Assembly (NCBI GenBank): GCA_014607495.2
Contig: CP053167.1
Location: 6,696,001-6,760,000, forward strand
Direction of reading: 5' to 3'
Length of the DNA: 64,000 bases
DNA from: Carposina sasakii
Taxonomy: Eukaryota; Arthropoda; Insecta; Lepidoptera; Carposinidae
The notes beneath the pieces were generated by a model. It did not search any database, had not been told where the DNA came from, and was given only the letters and a program-made list of their open reading frames with translations. Shown here in pieces: positions 23,370-36,226 of this stretch; position 1 is the first letter of the stretch, and every line of letters begins with the position of its first letter. Position numbers and translations under genes: made by a program.

Positions 23370-26080
23370 TGGTTACATGTAGAATAAGCTAACATAAATT
23401 ACTTTCGAAGTGCTTTAAAAATACATATTTTGTTTTATTTGAGTCCAATCCTCTTAACAAAATTTATATTTTTACAAGAGTTTATTTTAAACCTTTATGT
23501 AAATTGATATGCATGTTAAGTATACTTATTTTATTCTAAGTAGATTAGAAAACTAAACTAGTTATCAATTGGTGAATTAAATATTAAGTCAACTATAAGC
23601 CATGTAACACAGCATATCTGATCGGAAAATAGTAGCTAATCATTATAATACATTAAGTAATTACAAAATAATCCTTCTAACTTACTAATATCAAGACACA
23701 GTGATCGCACTACACAGAATTATGAATTACGACCGTGGGCTGCTCCCATATGACACGAATAAAATTATATCGCGCATCTTAACTATTTATAATAATATAA
23801 TAATTTTCCGCTCCAATTATTTCGCTTCTGACACGTTTTATTATTTTATATACGATTGTTATATTTACCCTTGTTACTGAAATATGATTTTTATAACAAT
23901 TTCTCTTCCGTGATAAACAATCATTTCTGGGAGTACTTTGACGTGAATCACGTAGTATTTTCAGGAACAGGTGACAGGAACATGGCTGTTTGTATAACAT
24001 GCGCTTTAATAGCTTTTGTGGGTTATTTAAGGGTTTTACATCTGCTTCGTAAGTTAGGAATAGTATTTTTGGAGTAACTATCTAAAAATGGCGCGAATGA
24101 TATGGACTATTTTATGGATGGAGATATTTTGTTTATTTATTTTATATACGGAAACATGCAAAAACAGTTAATGATGTAAAAAATAAGTTAGTACCGTAGT
24201 ACCTTAATTGGCATACCTACTACTTACTAGTTTTTTAAAAAGGCTGTCTGTAATTTTTATTTTCTCGCGTAAGCTATTAGGCGAATTTGATGAAACTTGG
24301 CACTTATATAGCTTGAGCACCAGAATAACATAAAGGCTATTAAGGATGAAGATGCAGGCATCCGTTAGTTTGCTACAAATGTATATCTACCAAATATACA
24401 TCCAGACTTCAAGCTCTATCAATTTCCTAATCCACGAAATATTATAAATACGATATATAGAATGTCTAATAAAGATAACATCAAACAAATACCCAATCTC
24501 TCGAAATTGCATGCGTTACCAACTTCTGGCAACTTTATTAGAGAGGAGCTTACTGAAGCCGTATAATAGTGGCTAATCACACTCGTCTCGTGTCAACCCT
24601 CGATGTATTGTAACTTGTAATATTATGGTGTTATAAGAGAGCTTATCGGTCATATTGCTGTATAAGGAGAGTAGTAAACCGTCTAGAATATCAATATCAA
24701 CAAATATACTGTACAATAATAGAGTCTAAAATCAATATTGTGCGCATGTCAGTATACTTAGGTATAATGTGCGTATAGTACCTAACAATACCCAAAAGTT
24801 AACTACACCTGCCTGGGTGTACCTAGTATCTATATACCCTGTTATAAGAATAGACGAGACTCTGGAGTTGCTTATAACACGTATAGAACGACTCGAAAGT
24901 TAACTATTAGATTAAAGAAATACTTATTAGAAAATTGGAACGGTTTTTTTTAAATTATTAGGTATACTTACCTTATAAAACTACAATAACTACGCGTATT
25001 TAATTAATGAATGTAGATAAGTACTGTTAGACTAAAACTATGATGCATCCTTACGATAAATTAGAGATTACTTACCTACACTTGAAGAATAGGTTCCACG
25101 TAATATAAAAGGAATTGGTAACTTATGGTTAATTTTCCAGAGATAACATTTGCAGGTGTTATGAAAGCCGTTTTACTTATAGTCTATCTATTTACTAATA
25201 TAAATTACACAAAGAGCCGGCTAAAACTAAATATATCATACCTACAGAAATTTGCCTTTTCCTCAGAGACGCGACAGGATATAAAAAACTAGATGTATCT
25301 AGCAGGAACGGGAATTCATCTATCAAATGCTTTAATGAAACCTTCAAAATCTAACTCCAAAACACAGCAACACAAACCCGAAAAACAAATTATCCCAAAA
25401 TTTCACCGCACAATAGGGTTTTCCATTATGAAAGCTCGAACAAAGCGCCCCTAGCGGAGCTGGGAATAATCTCTATTCAAGTCTGCGGCAATCCGTCAAG
25501 AGATGGCGCCACAATGCGGGATTAGAGCTGTTATTACACCACCTTTGTGGTTCCAGTCTTTTTGATCGAGAGCAGCGAATATTAGGGATTATGGCAGCTC
25601 CCCTTTCTTTGCGACGCTTTGGTGAAGTGTGGAAAGTGGTATGTGGGTAGGTAATAGAGATTAGAATAGTTTGGTAGGTGTAGGTTTAATTTTATTATGA
25701 ATAAGAAAGTTCGATCTAATCAAAGTCTTTGCACAGAATAAATACTTTTTTTGTTTTTAATTACCTACGTTAGTATTCCTGACTAGGTACTACTCCGACT
25801 TAAAAAAGAGAAGCGTATCAATTCGTCTGTAGGTTTGTTTGTTTTTTTATCTTTCTAAGCATGTCATACTCAGTTCTAGTTTAACACAAAGCTTCACACT
25901 TGTTGGTACAAGGCATTATGTTTTTATATTAGTTTCAGATTTGACAAAGAGGGTGTCATAGAAAGGGCAATTGATAGTCACAAAAGTTTTGACATTGGCA
26001 ATAAGGGGTTCCGTCCATATTATATTAAAAAAATATTATCTTACTAGTCCTACTAATATTGGTAATATTAATAATAATAT
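23370..26080. other. Mostly AT-rich non-coding stretch
   Basis: No supported gene. A weak Helitron-B-like fragment (GATGAAACTTGGCACTTATATAG) is near 24225-24345. A compact GC-richer block at 25430-25640 stands out from its surroundings and may be single-copy regulatory sequence. Confidence 0.3.
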
Positions 26081-26101
26081 AAGTAATATTAGAAAGATAA
26101 T

Positions 26102-26304
26102 AAACTTTTGCGTTTATAATATTATAAACGCGAAAGTTTGTGAGTATGGATGTTTGTTACTCTTTCACGTAAAAACGGCTGGAGCGATTTTAATAAAATT
26201 TGATATGGACTTATTACCCCGGGAAAATATTTTTATCCCGGATAGTTTCGACATTTTGTTTTTTCTGCAATCCATGCGGACGAAGTCTCGGGCGTCCACT
26301 AGTA
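26102..26304 (+). mobile_element. Helitron-like element, family B, copy 2
   Basis: Same block order as 21150-21386 and ends in GCGTCCACTAGT. Its 5' edge is one half of a spacerless palindrome: AAACTTTTGCGTTTATAAT (26102-26120) meets ATTATAAACGCGAAAGTTT (26121-26139) with one mismatch. The second half is the normal 5' end, so the first is an inverted duplicate of it. Confidence 0.55.
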
Positions 26305-26549
26305 GATGAATAAAATATTTAATTTAAGTAAGTAGTTATGCCCACTAAAGATTTTTTTTAAATTCAGTTTGCACATATATCTATATAAATATGTACGTAT
26401 GCACAATACCTAGGTACTCATTGTATAAATTCCATTTTTTTACAATATATAGGTACCTATATTGTTATTATTGAAAAAATGAAAGCCTTATGAAAGAATC
26501 TGTAAAAAATATACCTAAGTAGGTACTTACCTACTAAATTATTATTTTT

Positions 26550-26972
26550 TCACAAAAAGAGTTTTTTTTATATATAATAAAATTATTTATTATATAAAAT
26601 ATTATATTTATTATAATATACATATGTATGTATTAAAAACAATATTTTGTATAATTTAACATCTCAAAATAAACACAAAAATACACCGACCCCACAACGT
26701 CTTTATTCCGCCTTATTAATTCCAATCCATAACACAGCCTACAGTTTTACCCCAGGCAGAATTAAATGATTTAACCCGAAATTATTTAGTTGTGTTAGAC
26801 GTCATTGCGATGATGGATCGCGCGAATAATTGCGTCAAGCCTGACGTTTCCCGCGTAATTTGCCGAAAGGCGGGGAAAGGGGCGCGTTATTGATGACGCT
26901 GTCAAGTTGGCGGTAATGTTATGTGTGCGTATTGTTTCTCGAAGGTTCTATTATATTTATTTTGTCTAACTT
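26550..26972. other. AT-only run, then GC-rich block
   Basis: 26560-26635 is almost purely A and T and self-complementary in places. It is followed at 26790-26930 by a CpG-rich block (around GATCGCGCGAATAATTGCGTC) that has no open frame. Candidate regulatory DNA only. Confidence 0.25.
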
Positions 26973-27062
26973 GATGTATCAGCTGCATCTCATGTCGTAA
27001 GAGTCGACTAAGGAACTTGGGCAATATCTCAGGAGATACGCTAGCAACTTGTCACTGATCAT
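26973..27062 (+). repeat. Dispersed repeat XY, Y part, copy 3
   Basis: CATGTCGTAAGAGTCGACTAAGGAAC...CTAGCAACTTGTCACTGATCAT is the best-preserved Y segment. It matches 13041-13137 and, reversed, 45701-45752 and 57820-57929. Confidence 0.55.
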
Positions 27063-27157
27063 TAAAATCTGTCTATTTCGAGAACACAGGCGTGTCTATG
27101 TGTATTATTTAAAAGCTATTGTTGGGTTTCTCACGAAATCTTCTGGAGTCCAATCTA

Positions 27158-27475
27158 ACCTCACCTGCACCCCTATGATAAATTTGGTGAGAGCGAGATG
27201 TCTCACTTTTAAACTTCAAATCCACAGAGCTAAGTAATAACTAGACAAGGCAAGTGTTTCTACTTGGTGTATAAAAAGGGATTGAAAACCACTTCTATCA
27301 GCCCTAATTCATTCAGTCCTGGCTCGAGAACGAGTTTCTATTCCAATTCTGAAGTCTATATTTTACATGCAAAGTACATACACTTAGTTTATCAAGCTAT
27401 TAATAGCTCTGTAAATTTGACGTTTAAAAGTGAGACATCTCGCTCTCAACAAATTCATCATACCGGTGTGGTTCT
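27158..27475. mobile_element. Foldback element with ~65-bp arms
   Basis: The left arm (to about 27232) and right arm (from about 27398) share, in inverted order, GAGAGCGAGATGTCTCAC, TTTTAAAC and CAGAGCTA with few mismatches. About 165 bp lie between them. The open frames crossing both arms on both strands arise from this symmetry and are not genes. The class is unknown. Confidence 0.5.
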
Positions 27476-27619
27476 TGGTCGTCCTACTGAAGAACGAACG
27501 AGGCTCTGGCAAAATACCCACCAATACGCACTGGACCAAAAAACTCTCTAAGAGAAGTATACAGCATAGAGAAATTTGTAGTAGGTAGGTTAATAAACCA
27601 AATGAGACAAGCATTATAA

Positions 27620-29266
27620 ACAGTGGTCACAATTATCTACGCGGTATGCGTGGAACGATTCGCCAACTATTTTGTGACGGGAAAAAATAACATTAAATTT
27701 TAGAATGCACCTCTTATCAATGTTAGTTAAGATAAAGACTAAACGAAATAGATTCACAATTTTATTATGTGCCTTTCTGTTTGTATTGACAATACTTTAT
27801 TGTCACTGGATTTTCAAAGCGTCTCGAAAACTTTTATTGTAAGATCGTGGAAATACCTATTACCTACTTAACTACATACCTCTAAATAATAAAATACCAA
27901 AAAAAATACCTTTAAATAACTTTACCCGTATTTATAAATCAAAAATAGATAAGTACATTTTTATAAACATTTATTTAATTAAATTAGTTTATAACTAACA
28001 TTTTCACAAGAATACTTCCCTTTTAGTAAAGTTAAGTAATTTAATTAGTATAATTTATAAACTAACATAAGTATTCGTAATAAGTATTATATCCCGTAAT
28101 CAGATATAAAGACGTCACACTACATCGACCTAACATCGCTTCAGACAAGGCACACGTGATAAATAAAAATATTTGGATCATTTGTTTGACGTCTACAATA
28201 CGGAGAGAATTATATGTCGGATTTAAATATTAATTGCTAGTTAGTCACAATTAATTACACGTCTATAGGATTGTTTTGGATAATGGCTATTATAATGACG
28301 TCAATTTCAAAGTATTTTTATGTTTTAAAAGTTAATTTTCAAATACTTTGTCTAGTTGCGGTCGATCTGGCTAATCGTTAGTATTTTGTGCCAGTCTATA
28401 ATTTAGGTTTTTTTTACCAAAAATAATATTTGAAATACAAAGTTTCAAATAGATGAACGAAAATCACTAACGGTCCCAACTAATAATAGTTGAACGTTTT
28501 GGGCTTACCAATCAGGGTTCTATAATTTGCCAAAGAAGGTAGTACGTCCATATAAAGTGGCGCATTTATTTCTCAAATTTGCTCTAAATTGCATCTATAG
28601 AAGTATCTATAACAATTTAGGCCTATACAGTTGATGTAATAGTAATGCAATTTCCTGTTGGTAAAATAAAAGCCACCGCAACGTTGCTAAAGTACCCTTT
28701 TATACTGTAAAGAGTTCATGATTCCATTATGACACTAATATTTATGATTCATTCGTTCATTTTACATTCGTTCACTGCTGTATCTCAGTGTTATTTGAGA
28801 GAAAGAAACACCAAGGAAAACTTACAAGTATTTGAAACAAAAAGAATACAAAATGACTACGAAAATATTATGGGGGATATCGATTGATGTTTATTAGGAA
28901 AATATTCATCTATTATGGGGAAAATGACATGGGATTGATATTTTACTGATAAACTATCCATGGGTTAAAGACAATATTTTAATGCCCTCTTCAAATAATT
29001 AAGCATTTACTAAAATAATTACAAATTTTAAGTCATAAAAATACTTTCAGTGTTCAGAACACTACTATAGCACTTATCATGATAGATCCCAGCCACCATT
29101 ATATAAAATTAGGGTTCCCTCCAAATGTTCCTTGAGCCATAAATGAAATTATCTTATTATATTGTTAATTTTTAATAAATATAATGTTATCAGATAAGAC
29201 AGGTTTACATCCAGACTTCTAAAACATTACGGTCATACTAATTATTAACTAGTATACATAGTTTTA
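27620..29266. other. No recognised feature
   Basis: AT-rich, with no open frame, inverted repeat or known repeat family seen. Confidence 0.4.
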
Positions 29267-30752
29267 TTTAATGCCCTTAAACAACTCAAAAACAACAAAG
29301 CGCCGGGTAACGATAAAATTACATCAGAGCTTCTAAGAGCGGGTGGAACTCCGGTACTGAAGGTCCTCCAGAGGCTCTTCAATTCCGTCCTGCTCGAAGG
29401 CGTAACGCCGGAAGCATGGAGCAGAAGTGTGGTGGTGCTGTTCTTTAAAAAAGGCGATAAAGCCTTGCTGAAGAACTATAGACCCATCTCGCTTCTGAGC
29501 TATGTCTACAAGTTGTTTTCAAGGGTAATCACGAATCGTCTTGCTCGCAGGTTTGATGACTTCCAGCCTTCCGAACAAGCCGGTTTCCGAAAAGGGTTTA
29601 GTACCATAGACCATATCCACACGCTACGGCAGATTATACAAAAAACGGAAGAGTATAATCGGCCACTATACCTAGCGTTCGTGGACTGTGAGAAGGCCTT
29701 TGATTCGATCGAGACATGAGCAGTACTGCAGTCTCGCCAGCGGTGCCATATTGACCATCGATATATCGAAGTACTGAAGTGTTTATCCAGCAATGCCACC
29801 ATGTCGGTACGAGTACAGGAGCGGAGCACTAAGCCGATTTCTTTGCAGAGGGGAGTGAGACAAGGAGATGTTATTTCTCCGAAGCTCTTCACCAATGCAG
29901 TGGAAGACGCCTTTAAACTTCCGGAATGGAAAGGACTCGGCATCAATATCAATGGCGAATACATCACTCACCTTCGGTTCGCAGACGACATCGTGGTCAT
30001 GGCAGAATCACTGAAGGATTTAAGCACAATGCTCGATGGCCTCAATCGAGTCTCCCAGCAGGTGGGCCTGAAGATGAACATGGACAAGACGAAGATCATG
30101 TCGAACGTCCATGTACCGCCCACTCCTGTACTGGTTGGGAGCTCGATGCTTGAAGTTGTTGACGAGTATGTTTACCTGGGACAGACGGTCAAACTAGGTA
30201 AGTCCAACTTTGAGAAGGAGGTAACTCGGCAAATCCAACTCGGCTGGGCAGCGTTCGGGAAACTACGAAGCTTATTTGTGTCCAAGATACCCCAGTCCTT
30301 AAAGACGAAGGTATTCAACCAGTGCGTGCTGCCGGTGATGACCTACGGTGCCGAGACGTGGTCTCTAACTATGTGCCTCATAAAAAAGCTCAGGATCGCA
30401 CAGCGAGCGATGGAGAGAGCTATGCTTGGGATCTCTCTGCATAATCGAATCAGAAATGAGGAGATCCGCAGACGTACAAAGATCACCGACATAGCTCAAC
30501 GGTCCAGCAAGCTGAAGTGGCAATGGGCAGGGCACATAGCTCGAAGAACTGATGGCCGATGGAGTTGGAAAGTTCTAGAGTGGATACCACGTATCGGCAA
30601 GCGCAGCTTGGGAAGGCCACCCGCGAGGTGGACGGATGACCTGGCCAAGGTCGCGGGTGTCGGTTGGATGCAGGCTGCTTCCGACCGGTCGGAGTGGAGG
30701 TTGTTGGGGGAGGCCTATGTTTAACAGTGAACTTCTCAGGGCTGTAAATGAT
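29267..30752 (+). mobile_element. 5'-truncated RTE-clade LINE with reverse transcriptase pseudogene
   Basis: The frame opens at about 29267 in the reverse transcriptase (LKQLKNNKAPGNDKI, then GDKxxxxNYRPISLL, GFRKGFSTIDHI, FVDCEKAFDSI). A TGA at 29717-29719 replaces the expected Trp. The frame then continues through RGVRQGDVISPKLF, the catalytic FADD (29978-29989), YLGQTV and a C-terminal segment with QWAGHIAR and GRPPARWTDD. It stops at TAA (30722-30724), about 30 bp before a GAT-type tail. The apurinic endonuclease domain is missing. The family normally encodes endonuclease plus reverse transcriptase for target-primed retrotransposition. One stop and clean flanking motifs suggest a fairly young dead copy. 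Confidence 0.9.
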
Positions 30753-31017
30753 GATAGTTTTTGTGATATAGTTGCATAGTTGCTAAGGAGAATAATAACG
30801 GAACCATTTTTTATAATTGATTGTTCAACTTCATTTATAATTATTCAATATCGTTATGAAGTACATACAAAAATGCCTTTACAAAACTGATTTATAATCT
30901 AAAAGTAACATTGGCTTACCATTATAAACCGTAATTAGGTTTTAGAAGAGATTTGGACTCCGTTACAGTACTATGTTTAATGGAAGAACTATAATAGTTG
31001 CAAAGAAAACCATATAG

Positions 31018-31248
31018 TCCTAAAGGCTCGAGCCCACCGGATGCGTATGCGTGCATGTAAGCGTAGACGTGCACGTACTGCTGAGTTGTAAAGTATGGAA
31101 CTGTATGAGACAGGACACACCGGATGCGTATGCGTAGACGTAAGCATAGACGTCAATCGGTGACAGTTCCTTATATTAAACTGAGAGGTACGTGTACGTC
31201 TACGCTTACGTGCACGTATACGCATCCGGTGTGCTCGAGCCTTAAGGA
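31018..31248. mobile_element. Foldback element F, copy 2
   Basis: Termini TCCTAAAGGCTCGAGC and GCTCGAGCCTTAAGGA are inverted copies with one mismatch. Inside, both arms carry CACCGGATGCGTAT, AAGCGTAGACGT and the CTGAGTTGTAA / AGTATGGAACTGT blocks found in copy 1 (7677-7889). This copy is better preserved at the ends and probably defines the true boundaries. Confidence 0.65.
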
Positions 31249-31249
31249 G

Positions 31250-34200
31250 TGTGTTTGTGACAGCTTTATCACTAGAACTATAACGAAACTTTGCAAACTT
31301 TTTTAGGGCAATTGAGTTATCTAAGAGTATTTTAAAACTCAGCTTCATTCATATATAGCTCTGTTATAGTGTTTTTGCGCCCACTATATTACTACAGCCC
31401 TGTAGTAATATGACGATCTACAAATCCACATTAATACAATTTCACCCTGTAATTGATGTTCAATTTCTACAATAACAAAGACCCATTAAAGTTCGTGTGA
31501 AACTTTTATTGCGTAAATCGGAGACGTAAGGGAAATTATGAACACTGCTATAGAGCTTATGGTTGCATACTTGACACTTTAGAGGTCATTACAACTCCTA
31601 TCTATAACAGCTAAATTAGCGAAGTAAACCTTTACATCAATTATTCATGTGTCGGTTTTGCTCTATAAGCTTATAGAGCTAATAAATGTTATGAAACACT
31701 TATACAATAATGGGTCACCGACAAAACGTTTACACATCGTTTACCGAGCTTTTTGGAGATTTTACCTTAGGTTATAGGACAAAATTGTTAGTTGGGGGTG
31801 CTACTAAATACCTACCGAACTATAACTTACCTAGTAAATAAAACTATATTTATAATGACAAGTGACAAACAAACGTAAACAATGCTGTCACGTATTCCAA
31901 AAGTTACAAAGTATTCTAAGTGACAACCACCTGACATCGTAATCCGGTAGATTAGACATCGCAGAGCTGACACTTCTCAAAATGAATGTAATTAGTCATT
32001 GTCTAATAGGAATTTGTGATATCGTCTGTCTGTGCTCGATTTTAAAAATCCTAGGAAATACAAAGAAAATGAATTTCTCTCTGAATAATTTTCCAAATAT
32101 TCGTTTTTTACTTCCAGTTAGATCAAGTAGAAGTCAGTAAGAATTTTAGTTGAAATTTATAGTGAGAGAAATACTTTATAAAAATACAGAAGAAATCGTA
32201 GGTAAGGTGGGTACGTCAACGCCGCAAAAAACTTAAGCGTTAAAATTTAGAGGCAATTTGTCACTCATTTAAAACAATAACAGAAATACCTTTTGTCTCT
32301 ACTAACGATTATCAGCTGTCAGCGACACTCATCCCATTGTCATCATTTAGAACAATACTTCTCTCACTAAACGAGACGAAACGACAAAACTAAATTTAAA
32401 AAAGCATCCAACTTGAATCTTATTAGAAGCACACACGGTTACCAATCTAATGTGACAATAGTCGACTTATTTTATAAAAGCTGCAATGTACGTTAAACGC
32501 TTAAAAATAACAGTGGGTTTTAAAGAATTGTCTTCTAGTTTTAAAACAATGGACGCGATATTTTCGGCTGTCCCAGTGACAGGTGTTGATATGTTGCCCG
32601 ATTCCTTGAATACCAGAAGACGGCGTTGTGTCAAAACAATTGTTTTTAATGATAAGATATTGTCTTTTGTTAGCCAAACGTCCGCAGCTCATTTTGTCGC
32701 AAATACTTGAGTGTCGGTTTCGCACGCTGTTTCGATTTATATCACCGAGGTTAATTTACTCTGTTGTTATTTCGTTTGCGATAATTTTAACCGCTACTTA
32801 CAATAGAACGAAACGTAAAATAATGTTATTTTCTGTTTACAATTTTAAAATATATTTTGATAATCTAATATCTGTCTTGTTTTACTAATAAACACTTTTA
32901 AATAGTTATTCACAGTGAAAAAAAACACAGAAATTTTAAAAAGACCTAATTTACAACACCGTTATATCTTATAAACGTCCGAAACAATATATAGTTTTAA
33001 ACAAAAAATACCAGACGTACTGACAACACTATCGTTTATAATCGTAAAAATGTCATTGCAATGAAAATATCCAGTTATTGTTAAAATAAACAATGGCCGA
33101 ATGACAATAAAGATGTGTCGAATGGACCACAAAACGACGTCGCGACGTGCTTGTGAAAATATAGACTAGGACTTCATAGAAGTGACAAGAGACAACCACG
33201 GAACGGGTATAATAATAACTAGTATTTGTCTCTACATATTAATTATGAAACTTTGAAACCCCGTAATTATGACGCTTTGGTAATTAAATATCTTTATGTG
33301 CAATTACTTTTTTATTGTTATGAAAAAAGTTTTAACAATCACTCAGAGTAACTACGGTATTTTATCATAATTACGGTCAAGTTTTCGTTTTGTCAAACGG
33401 TTTCCTAAACTATTTATGAAGAAGCATAACCTATCATTTTCTCACCGCGACAATATTTTACTATAACTTATAGCAGTTAAAACACTCATTATTGTTTTTT
33501 TTTTTAAGTTTGTAACTACTATCAATTACGTAAATAAAACGACACTTTTAACACTAAAGCATCTTGAATTGCGCATCTAAAAATACGGCTCGACAAAAAA
33601 ATAATCTTTGTGTAACGCAAGAGACGGTCTTGCAACGAAAATAGACATTCAAAAATATTGAAGAGCGTTGAAAAATAGGCGTCAAACATGTGGAATAATA
33701 AGAGATGACAAACACTCGATAACTGGGCCAAAAGTGAGTTTGTGTAACGTCTTGCTTAATTCACTGTCAACGCTAGGTGGCACTCCACTGACAGGTATGC
33801 GTTTCTATTTAGTTAGTTTTTGTGATGTGTATCCGTTTGTCTATTAATTATAGTTATGTGTCGATAGGAATCGCCAATTATTTGCTTAAGATTATTACCG
33901 CTTTATTCTTTGGCAACGTACCTATTTAGTATGATATCGTTAAAGTTATCTTTAAGTATTGTGTTATTTCTTGGAATTAAAAAATGTTTTTTTCGCTGCA
34001 TGGTTTAGCAAAGCAAACTACAAATTAATTATATTTACATATAATTTGACATAGCTACGCAGATACGTTACAATTGAATTCAGGACACGCATCAGAAAAT
34101 TACACACTGTTTATACAGTAGTTATAAGATATTTCCTCAATAGATCACTGGATTCAAATGGATTTATGCAGGATTTATTACTATGTTAAACATCCCCGAT

Positions 34201-34990
34201 TTACTTGTCACTATTATTTTATATTGCGCAATGTTAGCTAAATTACAGGATGTCTAAATATGAAATGAATTTAATCTAGAGCTTTTAGAGTAAGACTAGC
34301 GTTTGATCGTGAAAAGGGCGCGGTTATAGCATTTAATATATGTGCTAATTTGACACTTTTGCTGGTTAGAGCATTCTTACTTGTAGCAATGATTATGGTG
34401 ACTAAAACATATTTCTTTTTTAAAAGAGAACGAACCTTGATTGAGCACTCGCATCACGCGTGAAATAACCATAATCCTTCAGGTATTTTGATATTGATTT
34501 ACCTACAGATTTTTAGTAAGCTGTGGCATTGCGTGCACTAATGCGCAGTCGCTATAGGTCCATACAATCTAGCCTTAAAAATTTTAAAGACTTTTTATTA
34601 TATTTAAATATAACTATTTTTACCTTGAAATACATTTTACTATCATTGTATTTCACTCTCCCTTTCCAAGAGACTTCAGCACTTTTGTCCTAAAAAAGGC
34701 ATCTGCGTTATCCCAAGCCGTTTTCCAATGATCGCAGTCGAAGGCATCATCATCAATCAGGTCGGATGAGCTGCTCTCTTGTTTATAAGTGTGTTCGCCG
34801 TGTTTATTTCTATGGTTTTCGTGTTTTTAGATATACAGGGGGGATATCCTGCTAATACTCTACACTCTTGGGTTGTGTGCTTTAAATTGACACAGAAGCT
34901 TGGTGTAGTTAAATTGTAGCTGCATTTGTGCAATTTTGTGAATAATTATCTGAAGTATGATGTAGACCACGGCTAGGATTGTGTGCTGAG
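31250..34990. other. Non-coding stretch, no recognised family
   Basis: Open frames at 32486-32710 (plus) and 32501-32725 (minus) overlap each other and show no domain. I see no splice-supported exon and no repeat shared with the rest of the window. Confidence 0.35.
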
Positions 34991-35149
34991 ACTGGATTGT
35001 GCGAGTAGCTCTCTGTACTATCTGTGTAACTGTAGATCTGCCGCAAATTGGAGTAGAGTGGGAAAAGACAAGATTAGATAGGCCTACGAACGAAAAAATA
35101 CCAATCATATTATTTGCAAATTGCAAGAATCTAAATATTAACCTTTCAA

Positions 35150-35286
35150 AATTAACTGGTTCTGGTGGACCCCCTACAGGCCTACACCACATACAAATTA
35201 ATTGTGAACGCCCATTTTTTCACGCCAACGTAGACCTCCATCAAGTCTCCTGTGGGTCCACCTGGACCACTTTGGGAACCACTGAT
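35150..35286 (-). mobile_element. Possible hAT-type terminal fragment
   Basis: On the minus strand the segment starts CAGTGGTTCCCAAAGTGG, very like terminal inverted repeats of hAT elements, then GTCCAGGTGGACCCAC. I found no matching opposite end, so the copy is incomplete or the call is wrong. The open frames over this block look incidental. Confidence 0.35.
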
Positions 35287-35681
35287 CTAAATCATCGAAC
35301 ACAAAGTATACGCATAAATTCATGTAAATAAGTATAATTTTAAAGCGTAAAGTAAACAAGACCCAAACTATTTTTAGTGGCCTTTGATTTTTCACAGCTT
35401 AGACCAGAAAACTATAAATTAGCAATATGAAGGTAACGATAACGATTTCAATATAATATTGTGTTATTATATAAGTTCCGCTTTATCCCACCCTGTATAC
35501 ACTAGCGGCGTAGTGATAAATGCAGACGGTACCGTGACAAATGGTAACAGAGTGTTTTTATATATTTTTAGAAACAACACGCGGCTCCCGATTCCTCTAT
35601 GTTACTAATTGGACATACGAGTACAATACTGTTACATAGTGGGAGAAGTAGGTTTTGTGGTGAGACGTTGAGCAATATCTA

Positions 35682-36226
35682 TTTCACTATGGGTGCGCCC
35701 ACCACCGGGCCCTACACCCTCCACTGACCCTCGGATCTGATAACTCATAATTGCGACAACAGGCACTTGCACTAACTACAATCGCCATGAGAAACCAGAC
35801 CCGAGCACCTAGCATGCAAGACGATACATTGCACCATTCCGAAATCAAAAACTAGATAAATAATCTACATATGTTTCGCCAACAACCGTGGCATCCTCAG
35901 GATTATAGAAATTAGTAAACCACTAATTACTATGAACCTCTAAAACCCAACACATTACTTACACAGAATTAACTACCCTCTACTAAGTATTAAAAAATAT
36001 ATAAATAATTACCCACCATTATTTATATTTCAAATAAATATATACTATTTGTGCACACAAACCAAATAGTATTGGGTGAATTAGTTAAATTTAAATGAAA
36101 AAATTCAAAAATTCACCAAAATATTGATAAATTAGTAAAGAAAACAAGGATGTATGGAACAACATATTCCATTGCCCACAAAAACAAAAATTGTTATTGA
36201 CATTGACAAGCCACTACATTCTAAGG
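35682..36226 (-). repeat. Penelope left non-coding arm (pLTR-like)
   Basis: Reverse complement of 40915-41465. On the minus strand it runs from just after the coding region through an AT-rich part and the hammerhead-like motif to the terminal GTGTAGGGCCCGGTGGTGGGCG block. It ends at the TTCTAAGG duplication that borders the insertion. Confidence 0.8.
35860..35906 (-). ncRNA. Hammerhead-ribozyme-like motif, left arm
   Basis: Exact mirror of 41242-41288. Same elements: stem I ATAATC/GATTAT, CTGAGGA core, GCC/GGC stem II, GAAA, a tiny stem III in ACATATGT, and cleavage dinucleotide TA. Confidence 0.55.

Noticed and set aside
27264..27614. 95- and 76-codon frames on opposite strands
   Set aside because: Explained by the foldback arms at 27158-27475.
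29506..29967. Minus-strand frame of 153 codons
   Set aside because: Antisense of the RTE reverse transcriptase.
32486..32725. Overlapping 74-codon frames on both strands
   Set aside because: Mutual overlap, no domain, no splice signals and no repeat relationship; probably chance.
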